Assembly (NCBI GenBank): GCA_050084515.1
Contig: CM114271.1
Span: forward strand, 64,294,001-64,358,000
DNA from: Blasia pusilla
Taxonomy: Eukaryota > Marchantiophyta > Marchantiopsida > Blasiales
Direction: 5' to 3'
DNA: 64,000 nt
Under the pieces are notes generated by a model that saw only the letters and a program-made list of their open reading frames with translations, searched no databases and was not told where the DNA came from. Positions 22,250 through 33,730 of the stretch are shown here, one piece after another; position 1 is the first letter of the stretch; every line of letters begins with the position of its first letter. The position numbers were made by a program, and so were the translations under genes.

Positions 22250-23911
22250 AGACAACAAGAATGATGGGAAGCCTAGCCGCCTCGCCTCCCCCTCCCCTCT
22301 GTGGGTCCAACTCCACAAGAGCACCACGTGGCTCGACGCTCGAGTGGCTCCTCTCAGAATCGCTGCGGTGATGCCTCAACTCTGTCCGCACTCGCCATAT
22401 AAGAGAGATCATCCCTCCATAAGAGGTGGAAGCCCCTACTCCCGAACCTGATCTATCTTTGGATACCACCATAGTAGCCAACTCTGCTCCAATCTGCTCA
22501 ATCTCGGCAAACCATAGCGACTGTCGAGTGGTAGGGGTAGCCACCGAGGCTCTCCAACCACCTGGTCCACCTCTACCACCCCTACCACCTCTACCACCTC
22601 GGCCTCTCGGAGCTACTCCACCACGGCCACGGCCTGATCTCAACGGATGAAGATCAAAGCAACGCTCTCGAGGATGACCTAGTCTCCCGCAATGATCACA
22701 CTAAGTTGGGGCCGATCGAGGCCCATCCTCCAAAGTCCGTCTCCCATCCTCTTGGGGACAAAACTTCCTAACATGATCACCTCCACATGTCCAACATGAT
22801 CGTCCTTCTGCGGGGCAGCAAATGAAGGCAATGGTCTCTGCACAAATGTCCCTCTAGGACTTGATCGAGGTCGCGTGTACCCCACGACTCCCACTACTAC
22901 TACCACCACCACTACTACGAGACGTGAGGTGGGCGGCTGAACACGAGAAGTAGTAGTTGTATCCCTCTGAATGCGGATGTCACCACTCTCTCCTTCACCA
23001 TGTTAAGCTCAATCTTCTCGTGATAGAGCAAACACATGGGTCAATGTGGGTGAATCATCACTCATAAGAGTAGCATCACGCACCCTACGGCGCAAATCTC
23101 TGCCCAAGATCCCGCATTAAAATCTGGATCGCTGATCCTCGTCATACCTGGGTAATTGAAATCAAGCGTCGATACGCGTGTATGCCTCACTTAAGACTCT
23201 CACCAGTCTTTCGCTCAAAGTCCTGAAGATTCTCAACTTCTCCGTCTTCACTCCTTGATAGTTCTTCTTCAACCTCTTGAAGAACTCGCAATCGGCTGAA
23301 CGATGGTGGGGCACTAGTACCTCCACTAGTTCCCCACTAGTACCTCCATTAGTACCCCCACTTCGGCTCGCACTGCACTCGTACCACTCGGCGTCGGGTC
23401 GGGTGGTGGCATAGTAGGAGCACTACTACCAATACCACCATGGGTGATAGACACATAGCCTGGAGACCAATATTGTCTCCATGCCTCAATCTAAGCAACA
23501 TGGTCCTTCCTAAACTCATGGTAATCATCCATGGGTGGTCCTTCCAAGTCTTTGAAACAACCCCTTCCAAGCCAAGAAGGGTGTAAACAACGCATGCGTT
23601 CGCAACATCTGCATATCACACCACGTATCAAACTCCTGCATGAAGTCCTCCAACTCAATGGTGCCCACTGCACCCGAGTATCGTCGTGGGCCCTTCATGG
23701 CCCCATATCCACCGTCCATGTCCCAAATCAATGGAGCTGCAACACTCGATAACAACGTAGAAGACTCGGTGTTTGGAACACCCTGGTCCTCCTCTTCATC
23801 AACCGTCGGAAGTGGAAAAGGTAGCCGATACCTAAATTCACTCCGTGTGAAACCACCACTGTCCGCACCACGGTCCCAAACCACACCACCCGACAGCTCC
23901 GTGATGACCAA
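22250..23911 (-). pseudogene. Gag with CCHC knuckles and RGG tract (gypsy)
   Basis: Gag packages element RNA. The capsid-like part reads GTIELEDFMQEFDTWCDMQM near 23650. Frameshifted remnants of a FFKRLKKNYQGVKTEKLRIF segment lie at 23280-23200 and LSEAYTRIDA near 23180. Two zinc knuckles follow in one frame: CWTCGGDHVRKFC (about 22795-22757) and CDHCGRLGHPRERC (about 22699-22658), both CX2CX4HX4C. A TAG lies directly before the second. Next is an Arg/Gly tract (GRGRGGVAPRGRGGRGGRGG, about 22635-22560), an RNA-binding feature unusual for plant gag. The remainder to 22250 is Ser/Arg-rich and leads towards the protease. Gag is broken in several places. Confidence 0.8.
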
Positions 23912-23949
23912 CGCCGATGCCGCACCACCACCAAATTACCCAAGTGACG

Positions 23950-25405
23950 TCGATGTCGCTCTACTATTGTAGCTCTACCTAGCTATGGATGTAGGCAATC
24001 TAACCTCTCATCACTACAAGAAGCCTCCCACGGTCTACTGGTCATCACTCTAGCCTCACTATCAGTAGCACACAGGAGTAACACTACTCTGGAAATCAGC
24101 GTCAACCCTAACAATGGGCGCGCAAGCAAGAAGCACGATGGAGGGGATCCAGACACAGGAAGTCCAACGACAACCCTCCAACCACAAATGGAAATCAAGG
24201 TAACACAATCCATCAAACGTGGTGCCCCCTGAATCCACAAAACCCACCACACAATTCTAATGCAATAGCTACTCCGCCGCGGGTCGATGACGTGCTAGTT
24301 AACGCGACAAAGACCTGAAAATATCACTGCATGGAGAGGCTACACCGTACTATGCGCTAGAGGTACATCAACCAAAAACCTGAGATGCATAAAGCGCCTA
24401 ACACATCTCCGAACAGCACCAAATGAGCTACAACAGTCTGTACACTGGCATAGTTAAGAACTCAGCAGTTAAGCGTCCTCCAGGCAGAATAGCCCAAAGA
24501 TGGGTGACCAGTTATGCAAAACTCAAATCCCAAATCCTGCAAAAATTGCCTCACGCCCAAGCAAGCAAGCTTGCTTGCTTGCTCCTTGCTCCTTACTCCG
24601 CCTCTCACGCCCACTCGCCCCGAGCTACCACGAGTTGCCTCGAAGCCTCAAAATGCTCGAGACATGCCCCTATCGCCCCGTTCGCCATGCTTCGCTATGG
24701 AGAGAGGTCCAACCAGGGCGCCCCCAATGGGATAGGCGTCTCCAACAATGAACGAGTCACCAACCAACCAGCCCCTCCGATCCGCTGTCCACCATAGCCA
24801 GACCTTGAGCTAGTCCGCGAAATTTCGATCAGAAATTACTTCACAAATACGTGACCGAAATCAAATCTGTTTCGATCAGAATTCAATTGACCACCATAGC
24901 TATCTCCCCACAAAAACTCAGCTACAACCAAGCTCCGTACTCCGAGCTAAAAATCAGACAAACTTGCTGTCCATACACCTCTAGAACCGCAAATCCGACA
25001 GCGCTTCCGCCAAGTTTCATGCACGCAGAAATCCGCAACGCTCCACGCACTCAAGCAGATAGCTTCACATGAGATCACAATACAAGTAGCAATAGGAACC
25101 TCTCACCCGATCTGGATGAACTTCAATAGAGCTTCCGCACTCCAAGCTCTCCACATCAGAAAACTGTCGAACACGACCAGAATCTTCAATGCTTGATAAC
25201 TTCCAACTCCCTTGACGAAATCCGGCGATCTACAGCGCGTTGGAAAGCTCTCAGCAAGGCGCTTCTTTCCCAACCAACCACGCACCTGATTCACACCTCC
25301 AACATAGGAAACAAGCCCCGAACATCCACGGCTGAGTACACAATCAGCCCTAACCAGATCCTACTGATCTACAATCGAAGCTACCATCGATCTACTCCAG
25401 TTCTT
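23950..25405 (-). other. Gypsy leader region
   Basis: This lies between the 5' LTR and gag. It carries no significant frame on the element strand. A perfect 24-bp palindrome made of CAAG repeats sits at 24558-24581. I could not find a canonical primer-binding site directly after the LTR core end at 25410; sequence there reads CTCAAAGAACTGGAGTAG on the minus strand. Either the PBS is for an unusual tRNA or a deletion removed it together with the 106-bp segment present beside the other LTR. Confidence 0.6.
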
Positions 25406-25409
25406 TGAG

Positions 25410-25777
25410 TGAAATGCGTGAAAGACCTTCTGTCATAAAACACGTTTACAATCACATACAATCGAGCCAAACCCACTCCACGATGGGAGAATCTAGGTCG
25501 AAGCTTGCGGGAAACACCATAGCCAAGAGCTCTACTCACTACCAAGGCTAACTCCCAACGCAACAGGCTCAACTCAAAGAACTGACTGTTCTTTGAGTGC
25601 ACTCCACCTTATATCCTCCAACCTAAGAGAGGGCCCTACTGGGAAACTCACCCCCAACTGAGTAACCCCCAACCCTATGTATGGAACCGCATCTCTACCA
25701 AGCCACTACGGTCCTACATAAGGAATGTCTTCTACTAGCACACTATACTCTACGACATAATCCGTATGGTCATGACA
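25410..25777 (-). repeat. 5' LTR of the DNMT-gypsy element
   Basis: This 368-bp copy of the core at 16107-16474 has the same length and about four substitutions (for example CTTCTGTC versus CTACTGTC). On the minus strand it runs TGTCATGACC to GCATTTCA. It lacks the 106-bp segment that borders the other LTR. Confidence 0.85.
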
Positions 25778-25781
25778 TAGT

Positions 25782-27400
25782 CCTTCCTTGCAGGTTTACT
25801 TCTTGATGCATATATTTCCCAATGGCTGAGAGAATGGTGAAACCAAGTTGTGAAACGCCCTCTTGTATCCTATAGTCATGAAGATTATAGTCCTCACGAC
25901 TCAAAGGATGATGGAAGAGGCAAAGAACCCTATAATACACTAAGATAGCCAACACCTACGGAGGTGAACAAGAAGACGGTCTCACTATTTGTCAAGTTCA
26001 AGAAGTCGTGGCTCACATGGCTAGATCGTGCGATTATAGAATTTGCAAGGAAAGTGGGAGAAGATAAGTGGAAGAAGGATTGGGTCTTGTTTAATGGTCT
26101 TGCAAGTATTGAAGATCTCTCGGCAAAGAAGAGGAAAATAGTGAGCAAGGTATTTGTCAAGCTCAAAGTTGCGTAGTTAATGAAGGGCATGGAGGTTCAT
26201 TATGGTAATGCGGAGGATAGGTCTTCACGAATAGATAAGAGATCAAGAGCACAAGATGAAACATCCCCACCGATGCAATCCAAACAACTAAGGATTCATC
26301 CTCCGCCAAAATTTGGAAGTATGGCTTTATATCCATGACATAAACATCAACCATCATCTTCTTGGCCATATGGAGGAGAGCAAGGAGTAGTTCTACCACG
26401 ACGAGACTCGTCAAGCCAAGCTCGGCCTGATGGATTATCTAGAAGCCTTAGAGGCCTACTATCTTCTTTGGATGAATAGAGAAGAAATCCACGGACCGAA
26501 GAGGAGATAGATGATGAAAATAAAAATGAAGGGCAAGCCTAGTTGGAGGAGGGTCCAAAGGTGACTTTTGAGTATGAGGTATTTTGAATGACCTCAATGT
26601 AAGTTGTAATATGAGTTTTGATAGGTCATGAGAAATTTTTGATCGTCGTGTACATAGCGGCATTGTTCCCACAACCTTTTGCCGGGAGAGTGCTCCAAAA
26701 AATTACAATAGGGAAGTTATGTCTTGTTTATTAGATTTGGAGATTTTAATAAAGAATTCCTAACGGAATTTTGATTTTTAATCTGAATTTGACATTTTGA
26801 AGGGGAAGCACCAATAATTGTCTGAGGAGCATGAGAGACTAAAGATAGAGATGAAGAGGATCATAAACGAATCAATTTCCAGAGATGAGCTCTATAGAAA
26901 ACAAATAGCTATAATGGCAGACCATACAGAGCAATGGATGAGGGCATACGAATCCATCATGGCAAGATGCTAACAAGAAATGGATGAACTGCTACCATGG
27001 AGAGTAAGGGGCAACGTGGGAGAACTCACCTCGAGATAACTTTACTTGAGGATTGTTGCATAAAAGAGGTTGATATGATCATATTTCAACCTATTGAGCA
27101 GTTGTGGCTACTTGCTCTACATGCAGCATAGTACAATGTAGTAGATCCAAATGGTGCAAACTATACTTCTTTGATGTTGGCACCAACATCTCATAATTCG
27201 AGCAGACAACAACAAAATATGTTTGATTGGATGAAGGCAATTGTTGTAGCTAAAGGAGGGGCTCTCACGCCAAACAACTGGCCCAAATGCATAATTTGAT
27301 CCAACCCCATTTTCGTAGAAGGTTGCTACCTACTTATGGGCCTTTTGCTTATAGGTTTGTGTTCCAAACCCATTTTAGAAGTTAGGAAGGAGGGAGGTAA
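25782..27400. other. Degenerate coding-like DNA, unassigned
   Basis: On the plus strand 25964-26176 is open for 70 codons (FKKSWLTWLDRAIIEFARKV) without a recognisable domain. At 26830-26970 a stop-interrupted frame reads HERLKIEMKRIINESISRDE and YRKQIAIMADHTEQWMRAYE, amphipathic and possibly coiled coil. These may be remnants of one decayed gene or of a transposon accessory protein. Nothing else was recognised up to the GC-rich repeat at 27400. Confidence 0.35.
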
Positions 27401-27826
27401 GTTTGAACCTAGCCTCCACCAATCAAATTCCGCCACATATTCTTGCAAGGTTTGTGGGACGCAAGTTGAGTGCATGCTTGGAGGAAAATTTAGAAAATGT
27501 CACGTGTTGCTCTAGGATTGACGAAAAAGACACAAACGTGGACTAGGCGTGGGTTCAGTGCAAGATGCGAGCTTGACACGTGCTAGAAATTGGGCGACAA
27601 AAATGGGCGTCAAGTTGTAAGGACAAGATGTAGGCTACCCGAGCAAGGGCGAAATGCTCGATTGGCATGAGGGCTCGATGCAGGCTTTGTGGGCTTGATC
27701 CCCAAGCCCACAAATCCCGCGGACCAGCCCTCAAGCTTGCACGTACATGTCTGTTCTCAAGACGGACATGAGTTTGCAAAAACAGACCTTGCCCGTGTGC
27801 AACCTTGGAATACATCGATTGGTGAA
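27400..27826. repeat. GC-rich dispersed repeat, member 1
   Basis: This is GC-rich DNA with recurring GGGCTTG/CAAGCCC words and a GTCCG...GGACATG stretch. Related members lie at about 33360-33730, 35885-36200 and 37250-37850 and share phrases around GACGGAC/GGACATG and CCCGC runs. No coding content was recognised. The copia element is inserted at its end (27827), so member 1 predates that insertion. Confidence 0.5.
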
Positions 27827-27831
27827 ATGTA

Positions 27832-28228
27832 TGTGAGAAAACAGAAAGTGACGAAATCACTGAAATCTTTACAAAACTTAGAGATACAAAGTGGCCTAGT
27901 CCGTCCGTGCGCTCACAGAAGAGCTTCGATGGAACCTGAACTGGGAGATAACTCGACATACGAGAATGCGCTACCGTTGCGGCTCCCGACTATTTGACTA
28001 CTCGGGAAAACTGGGGTTTTTACCTATTTTTCTTCGTTTCTATTAATAGAAAAAATTTGCCTATATAGGGTTAGATAAACCTAGTAACGCTACTCCGTAA
28101 ACCACCTACGTCATATTACTATGACTCCTTCGACGTCTAAGTCGGAACCATCGATCTAGGCTTCTCCTCATACAAGGGGGCCGATCAAATCAATGGTGCT
28201 CAGAGGAGTGGATGTTGAGAATCCAATA
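27832..28228 (-). repeat. Copia 3' LTR
   Basis: On the minus strand it begins TATTGGATTCTCAAC and ends GTTTTCTCACA, a TA...CA rather than TG...CA border. It contains an AT-rich TAGAAACGAAGAAAAATAGG stretch. A purine tract abuts its upstream edge. It is paired with 32321-32716. Confidence 0.95.
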
Positions 28229-28257
28229 CCCCCCATCAATATCCATTCTCATGTGGA

Positions 28258-30304
28258 CTACTGTCTTGGACCGATGCCAAGACCCTTCAGATGTCGGTGA
28301 AGCTGATCTCCGCTCAAGGCTTTCGTGAAGATGTCTGCACGGTTATCCTCTGTTGGACAATAGACTAACTTCAAAACCTCTCTCTCGATCAATTCACAAA
28401 CAAAATGGTACTGGATCTCTATGTGCTTCGTACGAGCATGAAACACAGGATTATGTGCTATGGCAATGCAACTCTGATTGTCACACCACATTATCGTAGC
28501 ACTTTCTGGTGCTTCTCCTATGTCCTCCAGTATCCATCTCAACCATACTGCTTCACAAGAAGCATAACAAGCCGCCTTGTACTCTACCTCGGTAGAAGAA
28601 AGAGCCATCAGAGGTTGCTTCTTGCTGACCCATGACACCACACCGATCCTACCAAGAAGCAATAACCCTAAATCGATCTTCGAGAATCTAAATCTCCACC
28701 TTAACTGAGTCACAAAACCTGTCATTTCCGTCCCTGCTACATAGGTGATGCCATACTCGATAGTGCCTTTGATGTACTTCAACACACGCATCCCTGCCTT
28801 CCAATGGTTCTCACGAGGCTTAGTTGAGAACCTACTCAATACTCCCACAGCGAAGCTAATGTCTAGTCTACTGTTACACAAAAATATCAAACTGCCTACA
28901 AGCTTTGTGTACATCTTTTCATCTACCAATGGTGAAACATCCTCCATCGAGAGTTTCAACTCTACCTCCATTGGCGAGACCACTACCTTACACTCGATCA
29001 TCCCGAATGCCTTCAAGATTTCTCTAGCATACTTCAGCTGAGAGAGAAAAATAGAATCTGACTGTTGCCAAATTTCCAGTCTTATAAAGTAGTGCAGAAG
29101 ACCTAAATCTGACATTTCAAACTCAGATTCCAACACTCCCTTCATTTCCTCTATTTTCTTACTATGGTCTCTTGTGATGATCAGATCATCCACATACAAG
29201 ACTATCAACATATACATCCCATCTTCGCAAAACACATACAAATTTGCTTCTGAAGGACTCTTCATGAGACCCTTCTCTCGAAAGAATGTATCTATTTGTT
29301 GATACCATACCCTTGGGGCTTGCTTCAACCCATACAATGCTCGATGAAGTAGACAAACTTTCTCTTCTGATCCGGGTGTCTCAAAACCTGGTGGTTGAGA
29401 AACATATACCTCCTCCTTGAGACTCCCGTTCAGAAAAGCAGACTTCACATCGTATTGGTATACAGGCCAACATCTTGTTCCTGCAACCGCTAGAACAATT
29501 TGAATGGTTGTCATCCTTGCAGTGGGAGCAAAAGTCTCATAGTAGTCAAAGCCTTCGATTTGTGAGCATCCTTGTGCGACCAACCTCGCTTTGAATTTAT
29601 CCAATGTACACCCACTTGGTGCGTATTATCTTCCTGTCCTCTGGCTTTTCAACCAAAGTCCAAGTTTCATTTCTCTGAATAGCGTCCATCTCCGTCTGCA
29701 TGGCCTCTCTCCATTGAGGATGAGCCAGGGCCTCATCCAAGCATGATGGCTCTTCCACCTTCGAGACCTCTGTCATCAGGGCCATGTTGACGAGATGTGC
29801 GGAAGCTCTATTCTGCTCCTCTAGTCTCTTGGATCTCCTTGGATGTGTAACAACTTCATCAATTGCTGGTGGATCCTTACCATCCAAGAGCTGCTTTATC
29901 CACTTAGGGTATGACGACCGTAGTGGAAGAGCAGGTTGCTCTTTGTAATCATCACCAAATTCTTCTTCTTGATGATCCGGTGTAAACATCTGTGGTGTGC
30001 TCTGGTGGGTTATCTCTTCGTTTGATGATAATGTGGACGGACCACTGATATCCGCCACTTGATGAGACTATTCCTGGAACACCACGTCACGACTCACAAG
30101 CATCTTCTTTTCCTCAGGACACCAAAGGCGATAAGCTTTAGACTCATCACTGTATCCCATAAAGATGCACTTCTTGCTCTTGGACTCCAACTTGGTCCTC
30201 GATGCTTCAGGGATATGTACAAAACACTCACTACCAAAAGTCCTGAAATGTTGGACTGATGGTACCTTACCTGAGTATGATTGATGAGGAGTCATGCCTT
30301 GCAC
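28258..30304 (-). pseudogene. Copia reverse transcriptase and RNase H
   Basis: RT reads [40 protein letters not shown], then [14 protein letters not shown] and the catalytic YVDDLIIT (about 29175). RNase H includes [20 protein letters not shown] and [11 protein letters not shown], then [18 protein letters not shown], and ends GLGIGPRQ before a stop at 28258. A double frameshift has scrambled the FSDxDWAGD segment into [17 protein letters not shown]. Upstream pieces at 29597-30304 carry the linker ([40 protein letters not shown]) and the post-integrase block (FGSECFVHIPEASRTKLESK). The start codon choice is meaningless because this is an internal part of a polyprotein. Confidence 0.92.
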
Positions 30305-30428
30305 TGACTTGGTAGCACTTCTATTTAGAATGTATACGGCAAGATAATGACTTCACCCAAAATCCTTCTGTCAAACCTTTTGCTTTCATCATACATCTTG
30401 CCATCTCCACCACTGTACGGTTTGACGC

Positions 30429-31215
30429 TCAACAACTCCCTTTTGTTGTGGTGTATGTGCCGTGGTTAAACGGTCGCTTGATTCCATGCTCTCCTAAATA
30501 TTTGTTGAATTCTGTTGATAAGAATTCTCCTCCTCGATCGGTCTGAAAGCTTTTGTACCTTCTTTCTGTCTCATTCTCAACCAGCTTGTGCCATACTTTA
30601 AATTTTCCAAAAGCACTTGCCTTATCACGAAGGAAATACACCCACATCTTCCTACTATAATCGTCGACAACTAAAAAGAAGTAGGAAGAACCACCTAATG
30701 CCACTGTTCTCATTTTACCACAGAGGTCAGCATGTATCAACTCTAGAGGAGCTTTTGCCCTATTGCTGGACTCTTGTGGAAATGGTTGTCGGTGTTGCTT
30801 GCCCATCATACAAGCTTCACAAGTATCCGACACTCCAGAAATTGTTGGTAAATCAGCAACCATGCCAGATTTCTGCATCTGACTTAGTAAGGGAAAGCTT
30901 AGGTGACCAAATCTTTCATGCCACAACTTACTGCTACTAAGATCTGTACCTACACTTGTCATGAAAGCATACAACTCGTAGATATTTCCACGTCGTATAC
31001 CTTCATCCACTACTTTCCCATTGGCATCCTCAATGACTGCTCCAATTTTCTTGAAACGAACTTCTAGGTCACGATCACATAATACTGCCACTGAAATCAA
31101 ATTTCGCTTCAACTCTGGTACGTATAGTACATCAGTTAACTTCTTGTCATCTCCTTTTTGTGAGACTAAAGAAATTGTGCCTTTCCCTTCTACGGGGCAC
31201 TTTGCATTATTTCCA
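30429..31215 (-). pseudogene. Copia GAG-pre-integrase and integrase
   Basis: The GAG-pre-integrase zinc region reads LWHERFGHLSFPLLSQMQKS and DTCEACMMGKQHRQPFP. The catalytic core has LIHADLCGKM (Asp), YFFLVVDDYSRKMWVYFLRD, and FQTDRGGEFLSTEFNKYL (second Asp). The expected VERQNRTVVEMARCMM with the catalytic Glu is split by a single-base loss in an A-run near 30425, giving VERQTVQWW. The join to gag-protease at about 31220 is also a frameshift. Such single-base losses in short homopolymers could be assembly errors. Confidence 0.9.
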
Positions 31216-32248
31216 ACAATAACAACGATGGGCTCTCAGAGAGGCAGAAGGAGCTATACCAATCCTTATGATTGGTCATATGCCTAGATGCTCCACTATC
31301 GAGCACCCATGCATCTTCACTCTTTGTCTTAGTGGAATGTTCTGCATGTGTGCAAAACTCTTCTATTGCTACCCAAGCATCTACTTCATGTTCTCCCAGT
31401 TCTACAGAATTTCCAGACTCCTTCTTAGATCTTAAACAACCGTTTTTCTCATCCTGACTCCTCTTCCTACAATCTTTGATAAGATGACCTAGCTTACCAC
31501 AATAAAAGCATTTGAAGGCTTTTCTTGGAAATTTCTTCTTGACATTTGAACTGTAATCCTGATTTCTACCTCTCTGTACATTGGCAGTAAATGCTGCGTC
31601 ACTTCCCTCTCTTGCTTTGAAGCGCATTTCCTCTTCTACCAACATTGCACTAAATTGTTCAAAAATAAGCGGCGTGGGTCTTACTTGAATATTCAGTGCA
31701 GTGACCAAACTGTCATACCTTGGAGGCAAAATCCTTATGCACCGACGTGCCAAATCTTCGCTAGACTTTGAGATTCCCACGGACGCCATCTGATTTTGAA
31801 GATTCTTGATCCTTGTCAAAAATTGCTCCACGCTTTCTCCTTCTGAAAATTTCTCGGACGTAAGCTGATTCTCCAGATTCTGAATCCGAGTCTCATTCCT
31901 TGTTTCATACTGATTCTTCAAAATGTTCCACGCCTCAGCAGTAGTGGTTGTATGTTGAATAAGAGTCATGACAGAATCAGTTACATTCGTGACAATCGCA
32001 TATAGAGCATCAGCATTTCTGCGTCTCCATGCCAATAATACAACAGGATCCATGTCCCCAGATGAAGATGAACATGCAGATTTCACACTAGCTTGTGGAT
32101 TTGAATCGATCCCTGTGGCCGTTTCCCAGATCTCAAATGATTCGAGAACAGTTCTCATTTTGAACTTCCACAACGTATAGTTAGATCCATCTAACTTCCC
32201 TTCATCCAGCGGAGGAGGGCGAGCACGAACTGACGAAGAGGTAGCCAT
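31190..32248 (-). CDS. Copia Gag and protease start
   Basis: This is an open frame of 352 codons beginning MATSSSVRARPPPLDEGKLD, about 70 bp inside the primer-binding site. Residues about 15-220 match the copia gag domain (LDGSNYTLWKFKMRTVLESF; LTSEKFSEGESVEQFLTRIK). A CCHC knuckle CFYCGKLGHLIKDC lies near residue 240. The protease active site WVLDSGASRHMTN lies near residue 318. The frame then shifts at about 31220. It is the longest intact part of the element; the start is chosen as the first ATG after the PBS. Confidence 0.92.
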   Translation of the reverse strand: MATSSSVRARPPPLDEGKLDGSNYTLWKFKMRTVLESFEIWETATGIDSNPQASVKSACSSSSGDMDPVVLLAWRRRNADALYAIVTNVTDSVMTLIQHTTTTAEAWNILKNQYETRNETRIQNLENQLTSEKFSEGESVEQFLTRIKNLQNQMASVGISKSSEDLARRCIRILPPRYDSLVTALNIQVRPTPLIFEQFSAMLVEEEMRFKAREGSDAAFTANVQRGRNQDYSSNVKKKFPRKAFKCFYCGKLGHLIKDCRKRSQDEKNGCLRSKKESGNSVELGEHEVDAWVAIEEFCTHAEHSTKTKSEDAWVLDSGASRHMTNHKDWYSSFCLSESPSLLLLEIMQSAP

Positions 32249-32308
32249 CTCTCAAGATTTTGTGCAAACACACTAGATCGCCAGATACAAAATACTGGAA
32301 AACCTACT

Positions 32309-32716
32309 GCTCTGATACCATGTGAGAAAACAGAAAGTGACGAAATCACTAAAATCTTTACAAAACTTAGAGATACAAGTGGGCCTAGTCCTTCGTGCGC
32401 TCACAGAAGAGCTTCGATGGAACCTGAACTGGGAGATAACTCGACATACGAGAATGCGCTACCGCTGCGGCTCCCGACTATTTGACTACTCGGGAAAACT
32501 AGGGTTTTTACCTATTTTTCTTTGTTTCTATTAATAGAAAAAATTTGCCTATATAGGGTTAGATAAACCTAATAACGCTACTCCGTAAACCACCTACGTC
32601 ATATTACTATGACTCCTCCGACGTCTAAGTCGGAACCATCGATCTAGGCTTCTCCTCATACAAGGGGGCCGATCAAATCAATGGTGCTCAGAGGAGTGGA
32701 TGTTGAGAATCCAATA
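32309..32716 (-). repeat. Copia 5' LTR and primer-binding site
   Basis: The LTR (32321-32716) pairs with 27832-28228. The adjoining 12 bases on the internal side are the complement of initiator tRNA-Met 3' end (TGGTATCAGAGC on the minus strand). Five bases outside (32717-32721, ATGTA) match the other flank. Confidence 0.95.
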
Positions 32717-32721
32717 ATGTA

Positions 32722-33355
32722 TGCAAATTACACCAAATATTTTTTCGTGAATGCTCCAATGACAATCTTGGAAAACTCACTATGAATAATGAAGATCAAT
32801 ATGCTAGCCTAGATAACCAAGATACCTTCAATTATCAAGGTTATCCTATGGCAAAACATATTCTCACTTATCAAGTTCACCCATCTATGGAGAAAAAAAA
32901 CTTCCACAAAAGAGTAGAGAGAGGGAGACATGAAGGAAGGAATGAGATTATGAGGGTATACCAAAATAGCAAGTTTATATAGTGGAGGATGGAAGGAAGA
33001 GAATAAACCCTTCATACTTTTTCCTCATCTATTCCCATCTATTCCTCAACCATTTTCACAAATCACCATTTACCAAATCTTATTTTGTTCTCTTAATCCT
33101 ATCCTTTTTCAACTATCATAACTTCTTTACCCACTTTAATTTGCAACTAACCTACTTTCTAATACAACCATCCTATTCAATAATATTTTAACATTCTCCT
33201 TCCTTTCCCATCTATACTATCCCCACTTCTTTAACCACTTTCATTTGCAACCCACGTATTCTCTAATACAACCATCCTATGCAATTTTATTTTAATCATC
33301 TACTTTTTGCTCTGCCTCTTCAAGTGCCTTCAATAACAATTAGAGTCCTCTCCTA
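32722..33355. other. AT-rich flank, nothing recognised
   Basis: There is no supported gene. Two loosely similar segments (about 33120-33185 and 33225-33290) share ACTTTCATTTGCAACC-like and TCTAATACAACCATCCTAT words, indicating a small diverged tandem duplication of about 105 bp. Confidence 0.5.
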
Positions 33356-33359
33356 CCCG

Positions 33360-33730
33360 CACACAATCCCATACACCAACCGAACTTAAGCCCGCATCCT
33401 TCGACATTGTTCCAAGGCTTAGCTTGCACTACATGCATGTTCCAAACCTAGGCCGAGTAGGCCCGCCAACTCGCGCTTGGCCCGTCCACCGACCCGCGAG
33501 CCCATGCTTGGCCCGCCCGCCTGCCCGCTGACCCGCCAACCTACCTACATCAAGCCCACCCTCAATCCGCCACGCCCGCGTCAATCTCGCTGGTCGCCCG
33601 TGGCTAGGCTTGTCTTCAACCCGCACCCTTCATCCCAGTCCGCACTTGTTCCCGCAGCTAGAACCTGCGCGGGCGACATGGGCACCCAAAAAAACCCAGG
33701 TTGGCGATCGGTTGGGCATGTGTGTTCCAT
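33360..33730. repeat. GC-rich dispersed repeat, member 2
   Basis: It is rich in CCCGCC and GGCCCG words with runs of Pro/Ala/Arg-type codons in several frames, which makes spurious open frames on both strands. It resembles the members at 27400-27826, 35885-36200 and 37250-37850. Confidence 0.5.

Larger units (their letters stand above)
16001..25777 (-). mobile_element. Ty3/gypsy retrotransposon with DNMT and PHD domains
   Basis: This is an element of about 9.8 kb on the minus strand. Its order, from high to low coordinate, is LTR, leader, gag with two CCHC knuckles and an RGG tract, protease, C5-DNA methyltransferase, reverse transcriptase, RNase H, integrase, PHD finger, LTR. The order RT-RH-IN defines Ty3/gypsy. 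The ends are TGTCGTGCG at 16001 and CATGACA at 25777, flanked on both sides by TAGT (15997-16000 and 25778-25781), a possible 4-bp target duplication. The two 368-bp LTR cores differ at about four positions by eye, yet most frames carry frameshifts or stops. It is therefore defective as read. DNMT-bearing LTR elements have been reported, to my memory, in charophyte algae and dinoflagellates; I do not know of the DNMT plus PHD combination. Confidence 0.85.
27832..32716 (-). mobile_element. Ty1/copia retrotransposon, structurally complete
   Basis: This 4885-bp element is flanked by a perfect 5-bp target duplication ATGTA (27827-27831 and 32717-32721). It has LTRs of 397 bp (27832-28228) and 396 bp (32321-32716). 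A primer-binding site TGGTATCAGAGC (minus strand, abutting the 5' LTR at about 32309-32320) pairs with initiator tRNA-Met. A polypurine tract GATGGGGG abuts the 3' LTR at about 28229-28236. The order gag, protease, integrase, RT, RNase H defines copia. The LTRs differ at about nine sites or indels by eye (roughly 2%). The polyprotein is interrupted by frameshifts near 31220, 30430, 30310 and inside RNase H, so this copy is not autonomous as read. Confidence 0.95.

Noticed and set aside
22149-22650. Plus-strand Pro-rich frames over 22.1-22.65 kb
   Set aside because: They are antisense shadows of the RGG tract and knuckle region of gag.
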